Positions 1 to 9,308 of a stretch of 64,000 bases of DNA are shown one piece after another. The stretch comes from Streptomyces sp. APSN-46.1. Its GTDB lineage: Bacteria > Actinomycetota > Actinomycetes > Streptomycetales > Streptomycetaceae. The stretch spans positions 1-64,000 of the forward strand of contig NZ_JALGRF010000015.1 of assembly GCF_022815725.1 (NCBI RefSeq). Reading direction: 5' to 3'. The position numbers were made by a program, and so were the translations under genes. Below the pieces are notes generated by a model. The model ran no database searches. It saw only the letters and a list, made by a program, of their open reading frames with translations, and was not told the DNA's origin. How positions within the stretch are numbered: the stretch's first letter is position 1; each line of letters opens with the position of its first letter.

Positions 1-76
1 AACCCGGAAGCTAAGCCTTTCAGCGCCGATGGTACTGCAGGGGGGACCCTGTGGGAGAGTAGGACGCCGCCGAACA
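1..76 (+). rRNA. rrf: 5S ribosomal RNA, 3' part
   Basis: The first 76 bases are the last two thirds of a bacterial 5S rRNA of about 120 nt; the 5' end lies outside the window. The characteristic 3' half is visible: GAACCCGGAAGC-type helix III sequence near the start, then GGGGGGACCC, GTGGGAGAGTAGG and the closing GCCGCCGAACA. It marks the end of an rRNA operon transcribed on the plus strand. The following tRNA begins four bases later, so the two are probably processed from one transcript. Confidence 0.93.
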
Positions 77-80
77 ACCC

Positions 81-156
81 GCCCTTTTAGCTCAGTCGGT
101 AGAGCGTCTCCATGGTAAGGAGAAGGTCAACGGTTCGATTCCGTTAAAGGGCTCCA
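81..156 (+). tRNA. tRNA-Thr (anticodon GGU)
   Basis: A full 76-nt cloverleaf with an encoded CCA end. The acceptor arm GCCCTTT pairs with AAAGGGC. The D arm is GCTC/GAGC, the anticodon arm TCTCC/GGAGA with loop ATGGTAA (anticodon GGT at loop positions 34-36), and the T arm AACGG-TTCGATT-CCGTT. It reads ACC and ACU threonine codons. It lies directly after the 5S gene, so it is probably co-transcribed with the rRNA operon. Confidence 0.95.
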
Positions 157-162
157 GTAAAG

Positions 163-193
163 AAGGCCCCCGCCTATTGGCGGGGGCCTTTTT
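163..193 (+). terminator. Rho-independent terminator of the rRNA/tRNA operon
   Basis: Perfect 12-bp stem AAGGCCCCCGCC / GGCGGGGGCCTT with a TATT loop, followed by a run of T ending at 193. It starts seven bases after the tRNA CCA end. This is the clearest intrinsic terminator in the window. Confidence 0.93.
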
Positions 194-211
194 GCGTTTC
201 ATGGGCTTGCT

Positions 212-682
212 TCAGCGCAGCTGGTCGGCCGCCGCGTCGATGAACGTGCGCACAGCCTGCTCGAACTCCGACTCGATCGCGATGACCGCCTGTCGGTCCT
301 CCGCGCGGGTGATCTCACCAACCTTGGCGAATGCGGCCTCCATCAGCCGGCGCAGCTGCGGATCGTCGGCCACGAGCTGGAGGCGGAACGCGGCTGTTTC
401 GGCTGCGGCTCCCAGGCGGTCGCTCTCCAGGAGAGCCGCCAGCAACGACTCCTCGTCGCGTGGGGAGCGTCGCTGGCGGAACCATAGGGTGATCTTCGCG
501 CGTTTGAGATCCGTGACCGCCGCCGCGTAGCCGCTGTACGCGGCGAGGCGCTCCTGGCGCAGTCGTTCCCCGCGGGCCACCGCCTCCGCGCGTTCGGCCG
601 TGCGGCGCTGGAACAGGTAGGTGCTCAAGGAGCCGATCAAGGTGCCGGAGACGGCCACCACACTGGTCAAGACTGTGTCCAC
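212..682 (-). CDS. Small membrane-anchored helical protein, unknown function
   Basis: 156 aa from the GTG at 682 (VDTVLTSVV...). Residues about 2-22 form one hydrophobic helix (VLTSVVAVSGTLIGSLSTYLF). The rest is charged and helical (QRRTAERAEAVARGERLRQERLAAYSGYAAAV...), with many Arg and Glu, so a short coiled coil facing the cytoplasm is likely. No enzymatic motif is seen. I chose the GTG because it places the hydrophobic helix at the N-terminus; the open frame continues upstream, but that part is antisense to osaC and of unnatural composition. It is transcribed towards the rRNA operon terminator. I do not recognise the family by function. Confidence 0.75.
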   Translation of the reverse strand: MDTVLTSVVAVSGTLIGSLSTYLFQRRTAERAEAVARGERLRQERLAAYSGYAAAVTDLKRAKITLWFRQRRSPRDEESLLAALLESDRLGAAAETAAFRLQLVADDPQLRRLMEAAFAKVGEITRAEDRQAVIAIESEFEQAVRTFIDAAADQLR

Positions 683-729
683 GGTGGTGAGTTGAGCACA
701 CCGTGGACACCCGAGGCCAGAGGCAGACG

Positions 730-3315
730 CTATTCGCCTTCGCGCTGGTGCGGGACGCGGAAGGCGAGGATGGCCATGTCGTCCGACGCGGGTTCGGCCG
801 CGAAGCGTTCCACCGCGCGCAGGACGCGGGAGGCGACGGCGCCGGCGGTGAGGCCGGTGCAGGTGGTGAGGACCTCGGCGAGGCCGTCGTCGCCGAGCAT
901 GCGGGTGCCCTCGCGGCGTTCGGTCACGCCGTCCGTGACGCAGAGCAGGACGTCGCCCGGGTCCAGGGTCAGGGTCTGCTCGTACAGGTCGAGGTCTTCG
1001 AGCACGCCGAGCAGCGGCTGCGGTTCCGCGGCGGGGACCACCTCGCCGTTCGGGCGCAGGCGCAGCGGGAGGGGGTGGCCGGCGCAGACGACCTTCATCA
1101 GGGCGCTGCCGTCCTGCTGCGGGTGGAGTTCGCCGTAGAGGAGCGTGAGGAAGCGGCTGCGGGCGCCCTCGTCGAGGATCGCCGCGTTCAGGCGCTCCAG
1201 GACCGCCGGGCCGCCGAGGCCCTCGCGGGCCAGCAGGCGCAGGGCGTGGCGGGCGAGGCCGGTGACGGCGGCCGCCTCGGGGCCCGTACCGCAGACGTCG
1301 CCGATGGCGTAGCCGTAGACGCCGTCGCGGATCGGGAAGACGTCGTAGAAGTCGCCGCCGACCTCGTTGCCCTCGCCGGCCGCGCGGTAGATGACCTCGA
1401 CCTCCATGCCGGGGATCGCGGGAGAGCCGGGTGGCAGCAGGCTGCGCTGGAGGGAGCGGCTGATGGCGGTGCGCTCGGAGTAGAGGCGGGCGTTGTCCAG
1501 GGCGAGGGCGGCCCGGCGCGAGAGGTCCTCGGCGAGTTCGAGGATCTCCTGCCGGAAGTGTTCCTCGGAGGGCTTGCCGAGGGTGAGCAGGCCGATGACG
1601 CGGTTGCGGGCGAGGAGCGGGAGAACCACGGTCTCGCCGCCGACGGCGAGGGTGGTCTCGGGCCAGGGGCGGGCGCCGGCCTCGCGGACCGGCTCCGGTG
1701 GGCTGACCCGGGAGAGCAGGGCCTTGAGGCCGTCGATGCGTTCCTCGTCCTCGTGCAGGACGTAGGAGAGGTACGGCTCGGAGGACTGGTCGGCGATGGT
1801 GTAGACGGCGCACCAGGTGGCGAGGGTCGGGACGGTCATCTGGGCCACGAGGGCCAGGGTCTGGTCCCGGTCGAGGGTGCCGGCGAGCAGGTCGGAGGCC
1901 TCGACGAGGAAGGAGAGGGAGCCGCGGCGCAGGCGTTCCAGCTCGCCGAGGCGGGCGGATTCGACGGCGAGGGCGATGCGGTCGGCGGCGAACTGGAGCC
2001 GCAGGGCCTCCTCGTTCGAGTAGCGGCCGGGGTTCTCGGCCGCGACGCCGAGGGAGCCGGTGAGGCGGCCTTCGACCTTGAGGGGGACGGTGACCACGGA
2101 GCGCATGCCGGTGCCCTCCAGGAGCGGTACGGCTCCGGGGACGGCGGCGAGGTCGTCGTGGACGGCGGGCATCCGGGCGGAGCCGTAGCGGTTGGTCCCG
2201 GCCTCGACGGGGACGCGGGCGAAGCGCTGGCGGGTGGAGGGCAGGCCGGTCGCGGCGCGTACCTCCAGCTCCGTTTCGTCGTCGGTGGCGAGCAGGAGGA
2301 ACGCGGCGTCGGCGTCGAGCATGTCACGGGCGCGCTCGACGGTGCGTTGGAGCAGGCCGTCGAGGTCGTCGGGGGCGGGGGAGCCGATGAACACCTCGAA
2401 GGGGTCGACCGGGCGGGCCTCGGTGAGTTGACCGGCGTCCGAGGAGGCCACTCGTACGGGGGTCTGGAGCAGGGCGCGCTCGTCGTCGTGGACCAGCAGG
2501 CAGACGATGGACGGTTCGCCGTGTGCGTCGCGGACCCGAAGGTGGGAGGCGTAGACGGGGATGACGCGGCCGTCGGCGCCGCGGATGCCGTAGCTGCCCT
2601 CCCAGCGGGACAGGCGAAGGGCCTCGGCGATGCCGGTGCCCGTGCCGGGGGTCTGCGGCCAGGCGGCGAGTTCGGCGAGCGGACGGCCGACGGCCTTCTC
2701 GGCGGGGTAGCCGAAGATGTGCTCGGCGTCGTCGTTCCAGGCGGAGATGGTGTCGGCGGCGTCGATCTGGAGGACGGCGACCCGGACGCGGCTGTCGGCG
2801 AGGGGGAGGAGCTGATCCGGGACGACGGGGCCGGCGGAGCGGGTACCGACCGGTCGGTCGGGCAGGTCGAGGCGGAACCAGACGTGTTTGTGCGTGCCCG
2901 TGTACTCGACGCCCCAGCGGGTGGCGAGGGCGCCGCAGAGCATCAGGCCGCGGCCGCTCTCGCGGTCAGGGTCCGCGTACGGGCGCTGGCCGGGGTGGCG
3001 GAGCGGGAGCTCGCGCTCGGGGTACCGGTCGGCGACTTCGACGCGTACGCCGTCCTCGGCGCGCAGGCACAGTACCTCGGCCCGGGTGCCGGCGTGGACG
3101 ACGGCGTTGGTGACCAGCTCGCTCGTGAGGACCACCGCGTCGTCGACGATGTCGGCGAAGCCCCAGCCCTGAAGGGTGTCGCGGACGAACGCGCGGGCGG
3201 CGGCGACCGACCGCGCGAGAGGGTCGAAACTGGCAGCCGCCCGAGCCGTGATCACGAGTCTCCTTCGACGCGGTTGGACATTGGATGCCAGGTTACTTAC
3301 CTTCACGGTCGGCAT
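730..3315 (-). CDS. osaC: OsaC-like multidomain SigB regulator (RsbW-type kinase, PAS, GAF, PP2C)
   Basis: 861 aa from ATG 3315 (MPTVKVSN). Order: RsbW-like ATPase about 30-150 (N-box ELVTNAVVHA near 66-75), PAS about 175-275, GAF about 320-465, second GAF about 475-640, and a SpoIIE/PP2C phosphatase about 650-860. The phosphatase keeps its metal motifs GGDFYD, GDVCGTG, TDGVTE and SDDMA, so it is probably active. The domain set and its position divergent from osaA match S. coelicolor OsaC, reported to switch SigB activity back down after osmotic stress through its anti-sigma kinase domain. One protein therefore holds both a possible anti-sigma kinase and an anti-anti-sigma phosphatase. Cytoplasmic, with no membrane segment. 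The domains are certain; the name rests on locus and architecture. Confidence 0.88.
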   Translation of the reverse strand: MPTVKVSNLASNVQPRRRRLVITARAAASFDPLARSVAAARAFVRDTLQGWGFADIVDDAVVLTSELVTNAVVHAGTRAEVLCLRAEDGVRVEVADRYPERELPLRHPGQRPYADPDRESGRGLMLCGALATRWGVEYTGTHKHVWFRLDLPDRPVGTRSAGPVVPDQLLPLADSRVRVAVLQIDAADTISAWNDDAEHIFGYPAEKAVGRPLAELAAWPQTPGTGTGIAEALRLSRWEGSYGIRGADGRVIPVYASHLRVRDAHGEPSIVCLLVHDDERALLQTPVRVASSDAGQLTEARPVDPFEVFIGSPAPDDLDGLLQRTVERARDMLDADAAFLLLATDDETELEVRAATGLPSTRQRFARVPVEAGTNRYGSARMPAVHDDLAAVPGAVPLLEGTGMRSVVTVPLKVEGRLTGSLGVAAENPGRYSNEEALRLQFAADRIALAVESARLGELERLRRGSLSFLVEASDLLAGTLDRDQTLALVAQMTVPTLATWCAVYTIADQSSEPYLSYVLHEDEERIDGLKALLSRVSPPEPVREAGARPWPETTLAVGGETVVLPLLARNRVIGLLTLGKPSEEHFRQEILELAEDLSRRAALALDNARLYSERTAISRSLQRSLLPPGSPAIPGMEVEVIYRAAGEGNEVGGDFYDVFPIRDGVYGYAIGDVCGTGPEAAAVTGLARHALRLLAREGLGGPAVLERLNAAILDEGARSRFLTLLYGELHPQQDGSALMKVVCAGHPLPLRLRPNGEVVPAAEPQPLLGVLEDLDLYEQTLTLDPGDVLLCVTDGVTERREGTRMLGDDGLAEVLTTCTGLTAGAVASRVLRAVERFAAEPASDDMAILAFRVPHQREGE

Positions 3316-3499
3316 GGTGCCTCGTTGGGGATTCCACCCGCGGGGTGCGGCGGGTGTGCGATGGTGCCGAAGTGTTATGGCCAGGTTCGGCCAGGGTGAA
3401 ACACTGGGCAGGCTTAGAGAGCCGGGCCTTGGAGTGTCGGGTCTTCGATGGTCGAACGTCCGGTGGAGTACAGCTGTCGACCCTTTCGGGAGGGACACG

Positions 3500-6400
3500 G
3501 TGGAGTCTGGCGCAGCGGCGCGGCGTACGGGGACGCGCCCGAAAGGCGGCCGGTCCCGGCGGAACGGGACGACGGAAGTCGATACCGCCGCCCTGAACCG
3601 CCTGCTCACGGCCCTGGTGTCGATGCGGGACGGCAACTTCCGCAAGCGGCTGACGGTGTCCGGCGACGGGGTGATGGCGGAGATCGCCGCCGTCTACAAC
3701 GAGGTCGCCGACCGCAATCTCCACCTGACGGGTGAGCTGTCCCGGGTCCGGCGGATGGTGGGCCGCGAGGGCAAGCTCAGCGAGCGGCTGGAGACGGGGG
3801 CCTGTGAGGGCTCCTGGGCGGCCGCGATCGACGCCTCGAACCAGCTGGTGGACGACCTGGCCCGGCCGGTGTCCGAGGTGGGACGGGTGCTGTCGGCGGT
3901 GGCCGAGGGCGACCTGGACCAGCGGATGGACCTGCGGACGCAGACGGCCGACGGGTCCGGGCATCCGTTGCGCGGGGAGTTCCTGAAGGTCGGCCGTACG
4001 GTCAACAACCTGGTCGACCAGCTGTCCGCGTTCACCGACGAGGTGACGCGGGTGGCGCTGGAGGTGGGCACCGAGGGCAAGCTCGGCGGCCAGGCCCAGG
4101 TGCGCGGAATGTCCGGTTCTTGGAAGGACCTGACCGACTCCGTCAACACCATGGCGTACCGGCTCACCGCTCAGGTGCGTGACATCGCCCTGGTGACGAC
4201 GGCGGTGGCGAAGGGCGATCTGTCGCGCAAGGTCACGGTGCACGTGGCCGGCGAGATGCTCCAGCTGAAGAACACCGTGAACACGATGGTGGACCAGCTG
4301 TCCTCGTTCTCCTCCGAGGTGACGCGGGTCGCCCGAGAGGTGGGTACGGAGGGCGAGCTCGGCGGCCAGGCGAAGGTGCCCGGGGTCGCCGGTGTGTGGA
4401 AGGACCTGACCGACTCCGTCAACACGATGGCGGGCAATCTGACCGCCCAGGTGCGCGGGATCGCGCAGGTCACGACGGCTGTCGCCAACGGCGATCTGTC
4501 GCAGAAGGTCCGGGTCAGCGCGCGCGGCGAGGTGGCGCAGCTGGCCGAAACGATCAACCAGATGACCGAGACGCTGCGGACTTTCGCGGACGAGGTCACG
4601 CGGGTGGCCAGCGAGGTCGGCGCGAAGGGTCTGCTGGGCGGCCAGGCGCAGGTGCCGGGCGCCGCGGGCACGTGGAAGGACCTCACCGACTCGGTGAACA
4701 CGGTCTTCCGCAACCTGACCACTCAGGTGCGGGACATCGCGCAGGTGACGACCGCCGTGGCCAACGGCGATCTCTCGCAGAAGGTCACCGTCAATGTGGC
4801 CGGCGAGATGCTGGAGCTGAAGAACACCGTCAACACGATGGTGGACCAGCTCCAGTCGTTCGGTGCCGAGGTGACGCGGGTGGCCCGTGAGGTCGGCGTC
4901 GAGGGTGAGCTGGGCGGTCAGGCGCAGGTGCCCGGGGCCGCCGGCACCTGGAAGGACCTCACCGACTCGGTGAACACCGCCTTCCGCAACCTGACCGGGC
5001 AGGTCCGCAACATCGCCCAGGTGACGACGGCGGTGGCCAACGGAGACCTGTCGCAGAAGGTCACCGTGGACGTCTCCGGCGAGATGCTCCAGCTGAAGAA
5101 CACCGTGAACACGATGGTGGACCAGCTGTCCTCGTTCGCGGACCAGGTCACGCGGATGGCGCGGGACGTGGGTACGGAGGGCCGCCTCGGCGGCCAGGCG
5201 CGCGTGGAGGGGGTGTCCGGCACCTGGAAGGAGCTCACCGACTCCGTCAACTTCATGGCCGGCAACCTGACGTCGCAGGTGCGACAGATCGCCCAGGTGA
5301 CGACGGCGGTGGCGCGCGGTGACCTGTCCCAGAAGATCGACGTGGACGCGCGCGGCGAGATCCTGGAGCTGAAGAACACCATCAACACGATGGTCGACCA
5401 GCTCTCCGCCTTCGCCGAGCAGGTGACCCGGGTGGCCCGGGACGTGGGTACGGAGGGCCGCCTCGGCGGCCAGGCGCAGGTGCCCGGGGTGGCCGGAGTC
5501 TGGCGTGATCTGACCGACTCGGTGAACGGCATGGCCGGGAACCTGACCTCGCAGGTGCGCAACATCGCGCAGGTCGCGACGGCGGTGGCGCGCGGTGACC
5601 TCTCGCAGAAGATCGACGTGGACGCGCGGGGCGAGATCCTGGAGCTGAAGAACACCCTCAACACGATGGTGGACCAGCTCTCGAACTTCGCGGAGCAGGT
5701 GACCCGTGTCGCCCGCGAGGTGGGTACCGAGGGCATCCTGGGTGGTCAGGCGGAGGTGAAGGGTGTCTCCGGCACCTGGAAGGACCTCACCCAGTCCGTC
5801 AACTTCATGGCGAACAACCTGACGTCGCAGGTGCGCAACATCGCCGAGGTGACGACGGCGGTCGCGATGGGCGACCTCTCCAAGAAGATCACCGTCGATG
5901 CGAAGGGCGAGATCCTCGAACTCGTCACGACCGTCAACACGATGGTGGACCAGCTGTCGTCGTTCGCGGAGCAGGTGACCCGGGTGGCCCGCGAGGTGGG
6001 CTCCGAGGGCATCCTCGGCGGTCAGGCCCGGGTGCGCGGGGTGACCGGCATCTGGAAGGACCTGACCGACAACGTCAACCTGATGGCCAACAACCTCACT
6101 TCGCAGGTGCGCAACATCTCGCAGGTCTCGGCGGCGGTCGCCAACGGCGATCTGACGAAGAAGGTCACGGTCGAGGCGCGCGGCGAGGTCGCCCAGCTCG
6201 CCGACACCGTGAACACGATGGTGAAGACCCTGTCCTCGTTCGCCGACGAGGTGACGCGAGTGGCGCGTGAGGTGGGTACGGAGGGCCGGCTCGGCGGCCA
6301 GGCGCATGTGCCGGGCGTCTCGGGGACGTGGAAGGACCTCACCGACTCGGTGAACTTCATGGCCTCCAACCTCACCGGCCAGGTGCGGCAGATCGCCATG

Positions 6401-9034
6401 GTCACGACCGCCATCGCCAAGGGCGATATGACCAAGAAGATCGACATCGACGCCCGTGGCGAGATCCTGGAGCTCAAGACCACCATCAACACGATGGTCG
6501 ACCAGTTGTCCTCGTTCGCCGACCAGGTGACGAGGGTCGCCCGCGAGGTGGGTACCGAGGGCATCCTCGGCGGCCAGGCCCGGGTGCGCGACGTGGACGG
6601 CACCTGGCGGGACCTCACGGAGTCCGTGAACGAGATGGCCGGGAACCTCACCCGGCAGGTGCGCGCCATCGCGGCCGTGGCCACGGCCGTGACCCGCGGC
6701 GACCTGAGCCTGAAGGTCGATGTGGACGCCGCGGGCGAGATCCAGGTCCTCCAGGACAACATCAACACGATGATCGTCAACCTGCGCGACACCACCTTGG
6801 CCAACAAGGAGCAGGACTGGCTGAAGGGCAACCTGGCCCGGATCTCCGCCCTCATGCAGGGCCGCCGGGAGCTGGACGACGTGGCCTCGCTGATCATGAG
6901 TGAGCTCACCCCGGTGGTTTCCGCCCAGCACGGCGCGTTCTTCCTGGCCCTGCCGACGGGCGGCAGCACCGAGATCGGGGCGGACGGCGGCGCCGAAGGC
7001 TCGTACGAGCTGCGGATGCGCGGCAGTTACGCGTACGCGGGCAGCCAGATGCCCACCTCGTTCCGACCGGGGGAGGGGCTGATCGGGACGGTCGCCGAGG
7101 AGAAGCGGACGATCCTCGTCGAGAACACCCCGCCCGGCTATCTGAAGATCTCCTCCGGGCTGGGCGAGGCCCCGCCGGCGCATGTGATCGTGCTGCCGGT
7201 GCTGTTCGAGGGGAAGGTGCTCGGCGTCATCGAGCTGGCCTCGTTCACGCCTTTCACGCAGATCCAGAAGGACTTCCTCAGCCAGATCGCCGAGATGATC
7301 GGTACGAGCGTCAACACCATCAGCGTCAACTCCAAGACGGAGATGCTGCTCAAGCAGTCGCAGGAGATGACCGAGCAGCTGCGCGAGCGCTCCGACGAGC
7401 TGGAGAACCGGCAGAAGGCGCTCCAGGCCGCCAACGCGGAGCTGGAGGAGAAGGCCGAGCTGCTGGCCCAGCAGAACCGGGACATCGAGGTGAAGAACAC
7501 CGAGATCGAGGAGGCCCGGCAGGTTCTGGAGGAGCGCGCCGAGCAGCTCGCGGTGTCGATGCGGTACAAGTCCGAGTTCCTGGCGAACATGTCGCACGAG
7601 CTGCGTACGCCGCTGAACTCGCTGCTGATCCTGGCGAAGCTGCTGGCCGACAATGCGGACGAGAACCTGTCGCCGAAGCAGGTGGAGTTCGCCGAGACGA
7701 TCCACGGGGCGGGCTCGGACCTGCTCCAGCTGATCAACGACATCCTCGACCTGTCGAAGGTCGAGGCCGGGAAGATGGACGTCTCACCGACCCGGATCGC
7801 GCTGGTCCAGCTCGTGGACTACGTGGAGGCCACCTTCCGGCCGCTGACGGCGGAGAAGGGGCTGGACTTCTCGGTACGGGTCTCCCCGGAGCTGCCGGCC
7901 ACCCTGCACACGGACGAGCAGCGGCTGTTGCAGGTGCTGCGCAATCTGCTGTCGAACGCGGTGAAGTTCACCGACACCGGGGCGGTGGAGCTGGTGATCC
8001 GGCCCGCCGGTACGGATGTGCCGCCGGCGATCCGGGAGCAGCTGCTGGAGGCCGGTTCGCTGCGCGAGGCGGACGGGGACCTGATCGCCTTCTCGGTGAC
8101 GGACACCGGGATCGGGATCGCGGCGAGCAAGATGCTGGTGATCTTCGAGGCGTTCAAGCAGGCCGACGGGACGACCAGCAGGAAGTACGGGGGCACGGGC
8201 CTCGGGCTGTCCATCAGCCGGGAGATCGCCCGGCTGTTGGGCGGTGAGATCCACGCGGCCAGTGAGCCGGGCCGGGGATCCACCTTCACGCTGTACCTGC
8301 CGCTGCACCCGAGCGAGCTGCCCCCGCAGGGGTACGCGCCGCCGACGCCCGGTGGCGGGCGGAGCGAGCTGTACCGCAGGTCCGCCGAGGAGGCGCGGCC
8401 CGCGCTGCCGGCGGCCCCGGCGGCACCTGTGTCCGTACCGCCCGCTCAGGCTCAGCCGGCGCAGCGGTCCGTGCCGGTCTCCGAGCAGGCCGGGCAGGGG
8501 CAGGGCGGCGCCGCCGCGCTGTTCAGGCGCCGGCGCAAGTCGTTGAGCGACCTGGAGGCGCGTACGGCGGTGCCGGGGCAGCCGACGGGCCAGGGGGCGC
8601 AGGACGGCTGGGGCAGTGCGGACGAGGAACTTCCGGTGTCGCCCCGGACGTACGACTTCCACGGCGAGAAGGTCCTCATCGTGGACGACGACGTACGCAA
8701 CGTCTTCGCGCTGACCAGCGTGCTGGAGCAGCACGGACTGGCGGTGCTGTACGCGGAGAACGGCCGGGAGGGCATCGAGGTGCTGGAGCAGCACGACGAT
8801 GTGACGGTCGTGCTGATGGACATCATGATGCCGGAGATGGACGGGTACGCGACGACCTCGGCGATCCGGCGGATGCCCCAGTTCGCGGGGCTGCCGATCA
8901 TCGCGCTGACGGCGAAGGCGATGAAGGGGGACCGGGAGAAGGCGATCGATTCCGGTGCTTCCGACTACGTCACCAAGCCCGTTGAACCCGACTATCTGCT
9001 GTCGGTGATGGAGCAGTGGATGCGCGGGAAATGA
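3500..9034 (+). CDS. osaA: OsaA-like hybrid histidine kinase with about 12 tandem HAMP units
   Basis: 1844 aa from GTG 3500, preceded by GGGAGGGAC at 3488-3496. Upstream sequence in the same frame is antisense to osaC and is excluded. Residues about 30-1095 are a chain of 92-residue HAMP units (core pattern VTTAVAxGDLSxKVxVxxxGEMLxLK). A GAF domain follows at about 1115-1280, then a coiled coil, HisKA with phospho-acceptor H1366 in MSHELRTPLNSL, an ATPase domain with GGTGLGLSIS, a Pro/Ala linker, and a receiver domain with D1774 in LMDIMMPEMDG. There is no transmembrane segment, so the sensor is cytoplasmic. It probably phosphorylates its own receiver and the neighbouring OsaB. In S. coelicolor this locus is needed for growth and development under osmotic stress. 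The poly-HAMP layout recalls fungal group III (Nik1/Os-1) osmosensing kinases. Confidence 0.92.
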   Translation: MESGAAARRTGTRPKGGRSRRNGTTEVDTAALNRLLTALVSMRDGNFRKRLTVSGDGVMAEIAAVYNEVADRNLHLTGELSRVRRMVGREGKLSERLETGACEGSWAAAIDASNQLVDDLARPVSEVGRVLSAVAEGDLDQRMDLRTQTADGSGHPLRGEFLKVGRTVNNLVDQLSAFTDEVTRVALEVGTEGKLGGQAQVRGMSGSWKDLTDSVNTMAYRLTAQVRDIALVTTAVAKGDLSRKVTVHVAGEMLQLKNTVNTMVDQLSSFSSEVTRVAREVGTEGELGGQAKVPGVAGVWKDLTDSVNTMAGNLTAQVRGIAQVTTAVANGDLSQKVRVSARGEVAQLAETINQMTETLRTFADEVTRVASEVGAKGLLGGQAQVPGAAGTWKDLTDSVNTVFRNLTTQVRDIAQVTTAVANGDLSQKVTVNVAGEMLELKNTVNTMVDQLQSFGAEVTRVAREVGVEGELGGQAQVPGAAGTWKDLTDSVNTAFRNLTGQVRNIAQVTTAVANGDLSQKVTVDVSGEMLQLKNTVNTMVDQLSSFADQVTRMARDVGTEGRLGGQARVEGVSGTWKELTDSVNFMAGNLTSQVRQIAQVTTAVARGDLSQKIDVDARGEILELKNTINTMVDQLSAFAEQVTRVARDVGTEGRLGGQAQVPGVAGVWRDLTDSVNGMAGNLTSQVRNIAQVATAVARGDLSQKIDVDARGEILELKNTLNTMVDQLSNFAEQVTRVAREVGTEGILGGQAEVKGVSGTWKDLTQSVNFMANNLTSQVRNIAEVTTAVAMGDLSKKITVDAKGEILELVTTVNTMVDQLSSFAEQVTRVAREVGSEGILGGQARVRGVTGIWKDLTDNVNLMANNLTSQVRNISQVSAAVANGDLTKKVTVEARGEVAQLADTVNTMVKTLSSFADEVTRVAREVGTEGRLGGQAHVPGVSGTWKDLTDSVNFMASNLTGQVRQIAMVTTAIAKGDMTKKIDIDARGEILELKTTINTMVDQLSSFADQVTRVAREVGTEGILGGQARVRDVDGTWRDLTESVNEMAGNLTRQVRAIAAVATAVTRGDLSLKVDVDAAGEIQVLQDNINTMIVNLRDTTLANKEQDWLKGNLARISALMQGRRELDDVASLIMSELTPVVSAQHGAFFLALPTGGSTEIGADGGAEGSYELRMRGSYAYAGSQMPTSFRPGEGLIGTVAEEKRTILVENTPPGYLKISSGLGEAPPAHVIVLPVLFEGKVLGVIELASFTPFTQIQKDFLSQIAEMIGTSVNTISVNSKTEMLLKQSQEMTEQLRERSDELENRQKALQAANAELEEKAELLAQQNRDIEVKNTEIEEARQVLEERAEQLAVSMRYKSEFLANMSHELRTPLNSLLILAKLLADNADENLSPKQVEFAETIHGAGSDLLQLINDILDLSKVEAGKMDVSPTRIALVQLVDYVEATFRPLTAEKGLDFSVRVSPELPATLHTDEQRLLQVLRNLLSNAVKFTDTGAVELVIRPAGTDVPPAIREQLLEAGSLREADGDLIAFSVTDTGIGIAASKMLVIFEAFKQADGTTSRKYGGTGLGLSISREIARLLGGEIHAASEPGRGSTFTLYLPLHPSELPPQGYAPPTPGGGRSELYRRSAEEARPALPAAPAAPVSVPPAQAQPAQRSVPVSEQAGQGQGGAAALFRRRRKSLSDLEARTAVPGQPTGQGAQDGWGSADEELPVSPRTYDFHGEKVLIVDDDVRNVFALTSVLEQHGLAVLYAENGREGIEVLEQHDDVTVVLMDIMMPEMDGYATTSAIRRMPQFAGLPIIALTAKAMKGDREKAIDSGASDYVTKPVEPDYLLSVMEQWMRGK
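3891..6790 (+). repeat. Tandem 276-bp repeats encoding the OsaA HAMP array
   Basis: The motif encoding V-T-T-A-V-A-x-G-D-L-S recurs near 4191, 4467, 4743, 5019, 5295, 5571, 5847, 6123, 6399 and 6675, always 276 bp (92 codons) apart. An older copy near 3891 lies 300 bp upstream because of an 8-codon insertion. Neighbouring units share long near-identical stretches such as GTGAACACGATGGTGGACCA. Each protein unit has one canonical HAMP and one divergent HAMP (VGTEGxLGGQAxVxGVxGxWKDLT). Confidence 0.95.
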
Positions 9035-9308
9035 TCACTCGGCGGCCGCATTGGTATCAATTGCTGACGCAGTGTGGCCGCGACGGTGTGGGAGGGCGGT
9101 ATGCGGGGAACCTTCTGCTCTCCCGCACCGTTTCTGCTTCGTGCACAGTGACATCCTGGTGACAGGGTGTGGCGATCTCGGGACTGGGGCTACGATGACC
9201 GGCACAAGGACGGACGGCGCAAGGATGCCGCCCTCTGGGGCGGGGCCCGGCGCGCGCGCCGGTGCCAGGAGCCGGGGAGGCCCCATGCCGGGGCGAGGAG
9301 GACAGGGC

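Noticed and set aside
703..3399. Long plus-strand open frame opposite osaC
   Set aside because: Antisense shadow of a GC-rich gene; composition (runs of Gly, Ala, Val, Asp) is not protein-like and osaC has clear domains.
3316..3499. SigB-type promoter between osaC and osaA
   Set aside because: A GGGTGA is present but the spacing to a GNNT -35 is wrong, so I could not support it, although SigB control is expected.
3293..7705. Minus-strand frame of about 1470 codons opposite the OsaA HAMP array
   Set aside because: Shadow of the HAMP repeats; it repeats every 92 residues for that reason and is His/Arg/Val-rich without domains.
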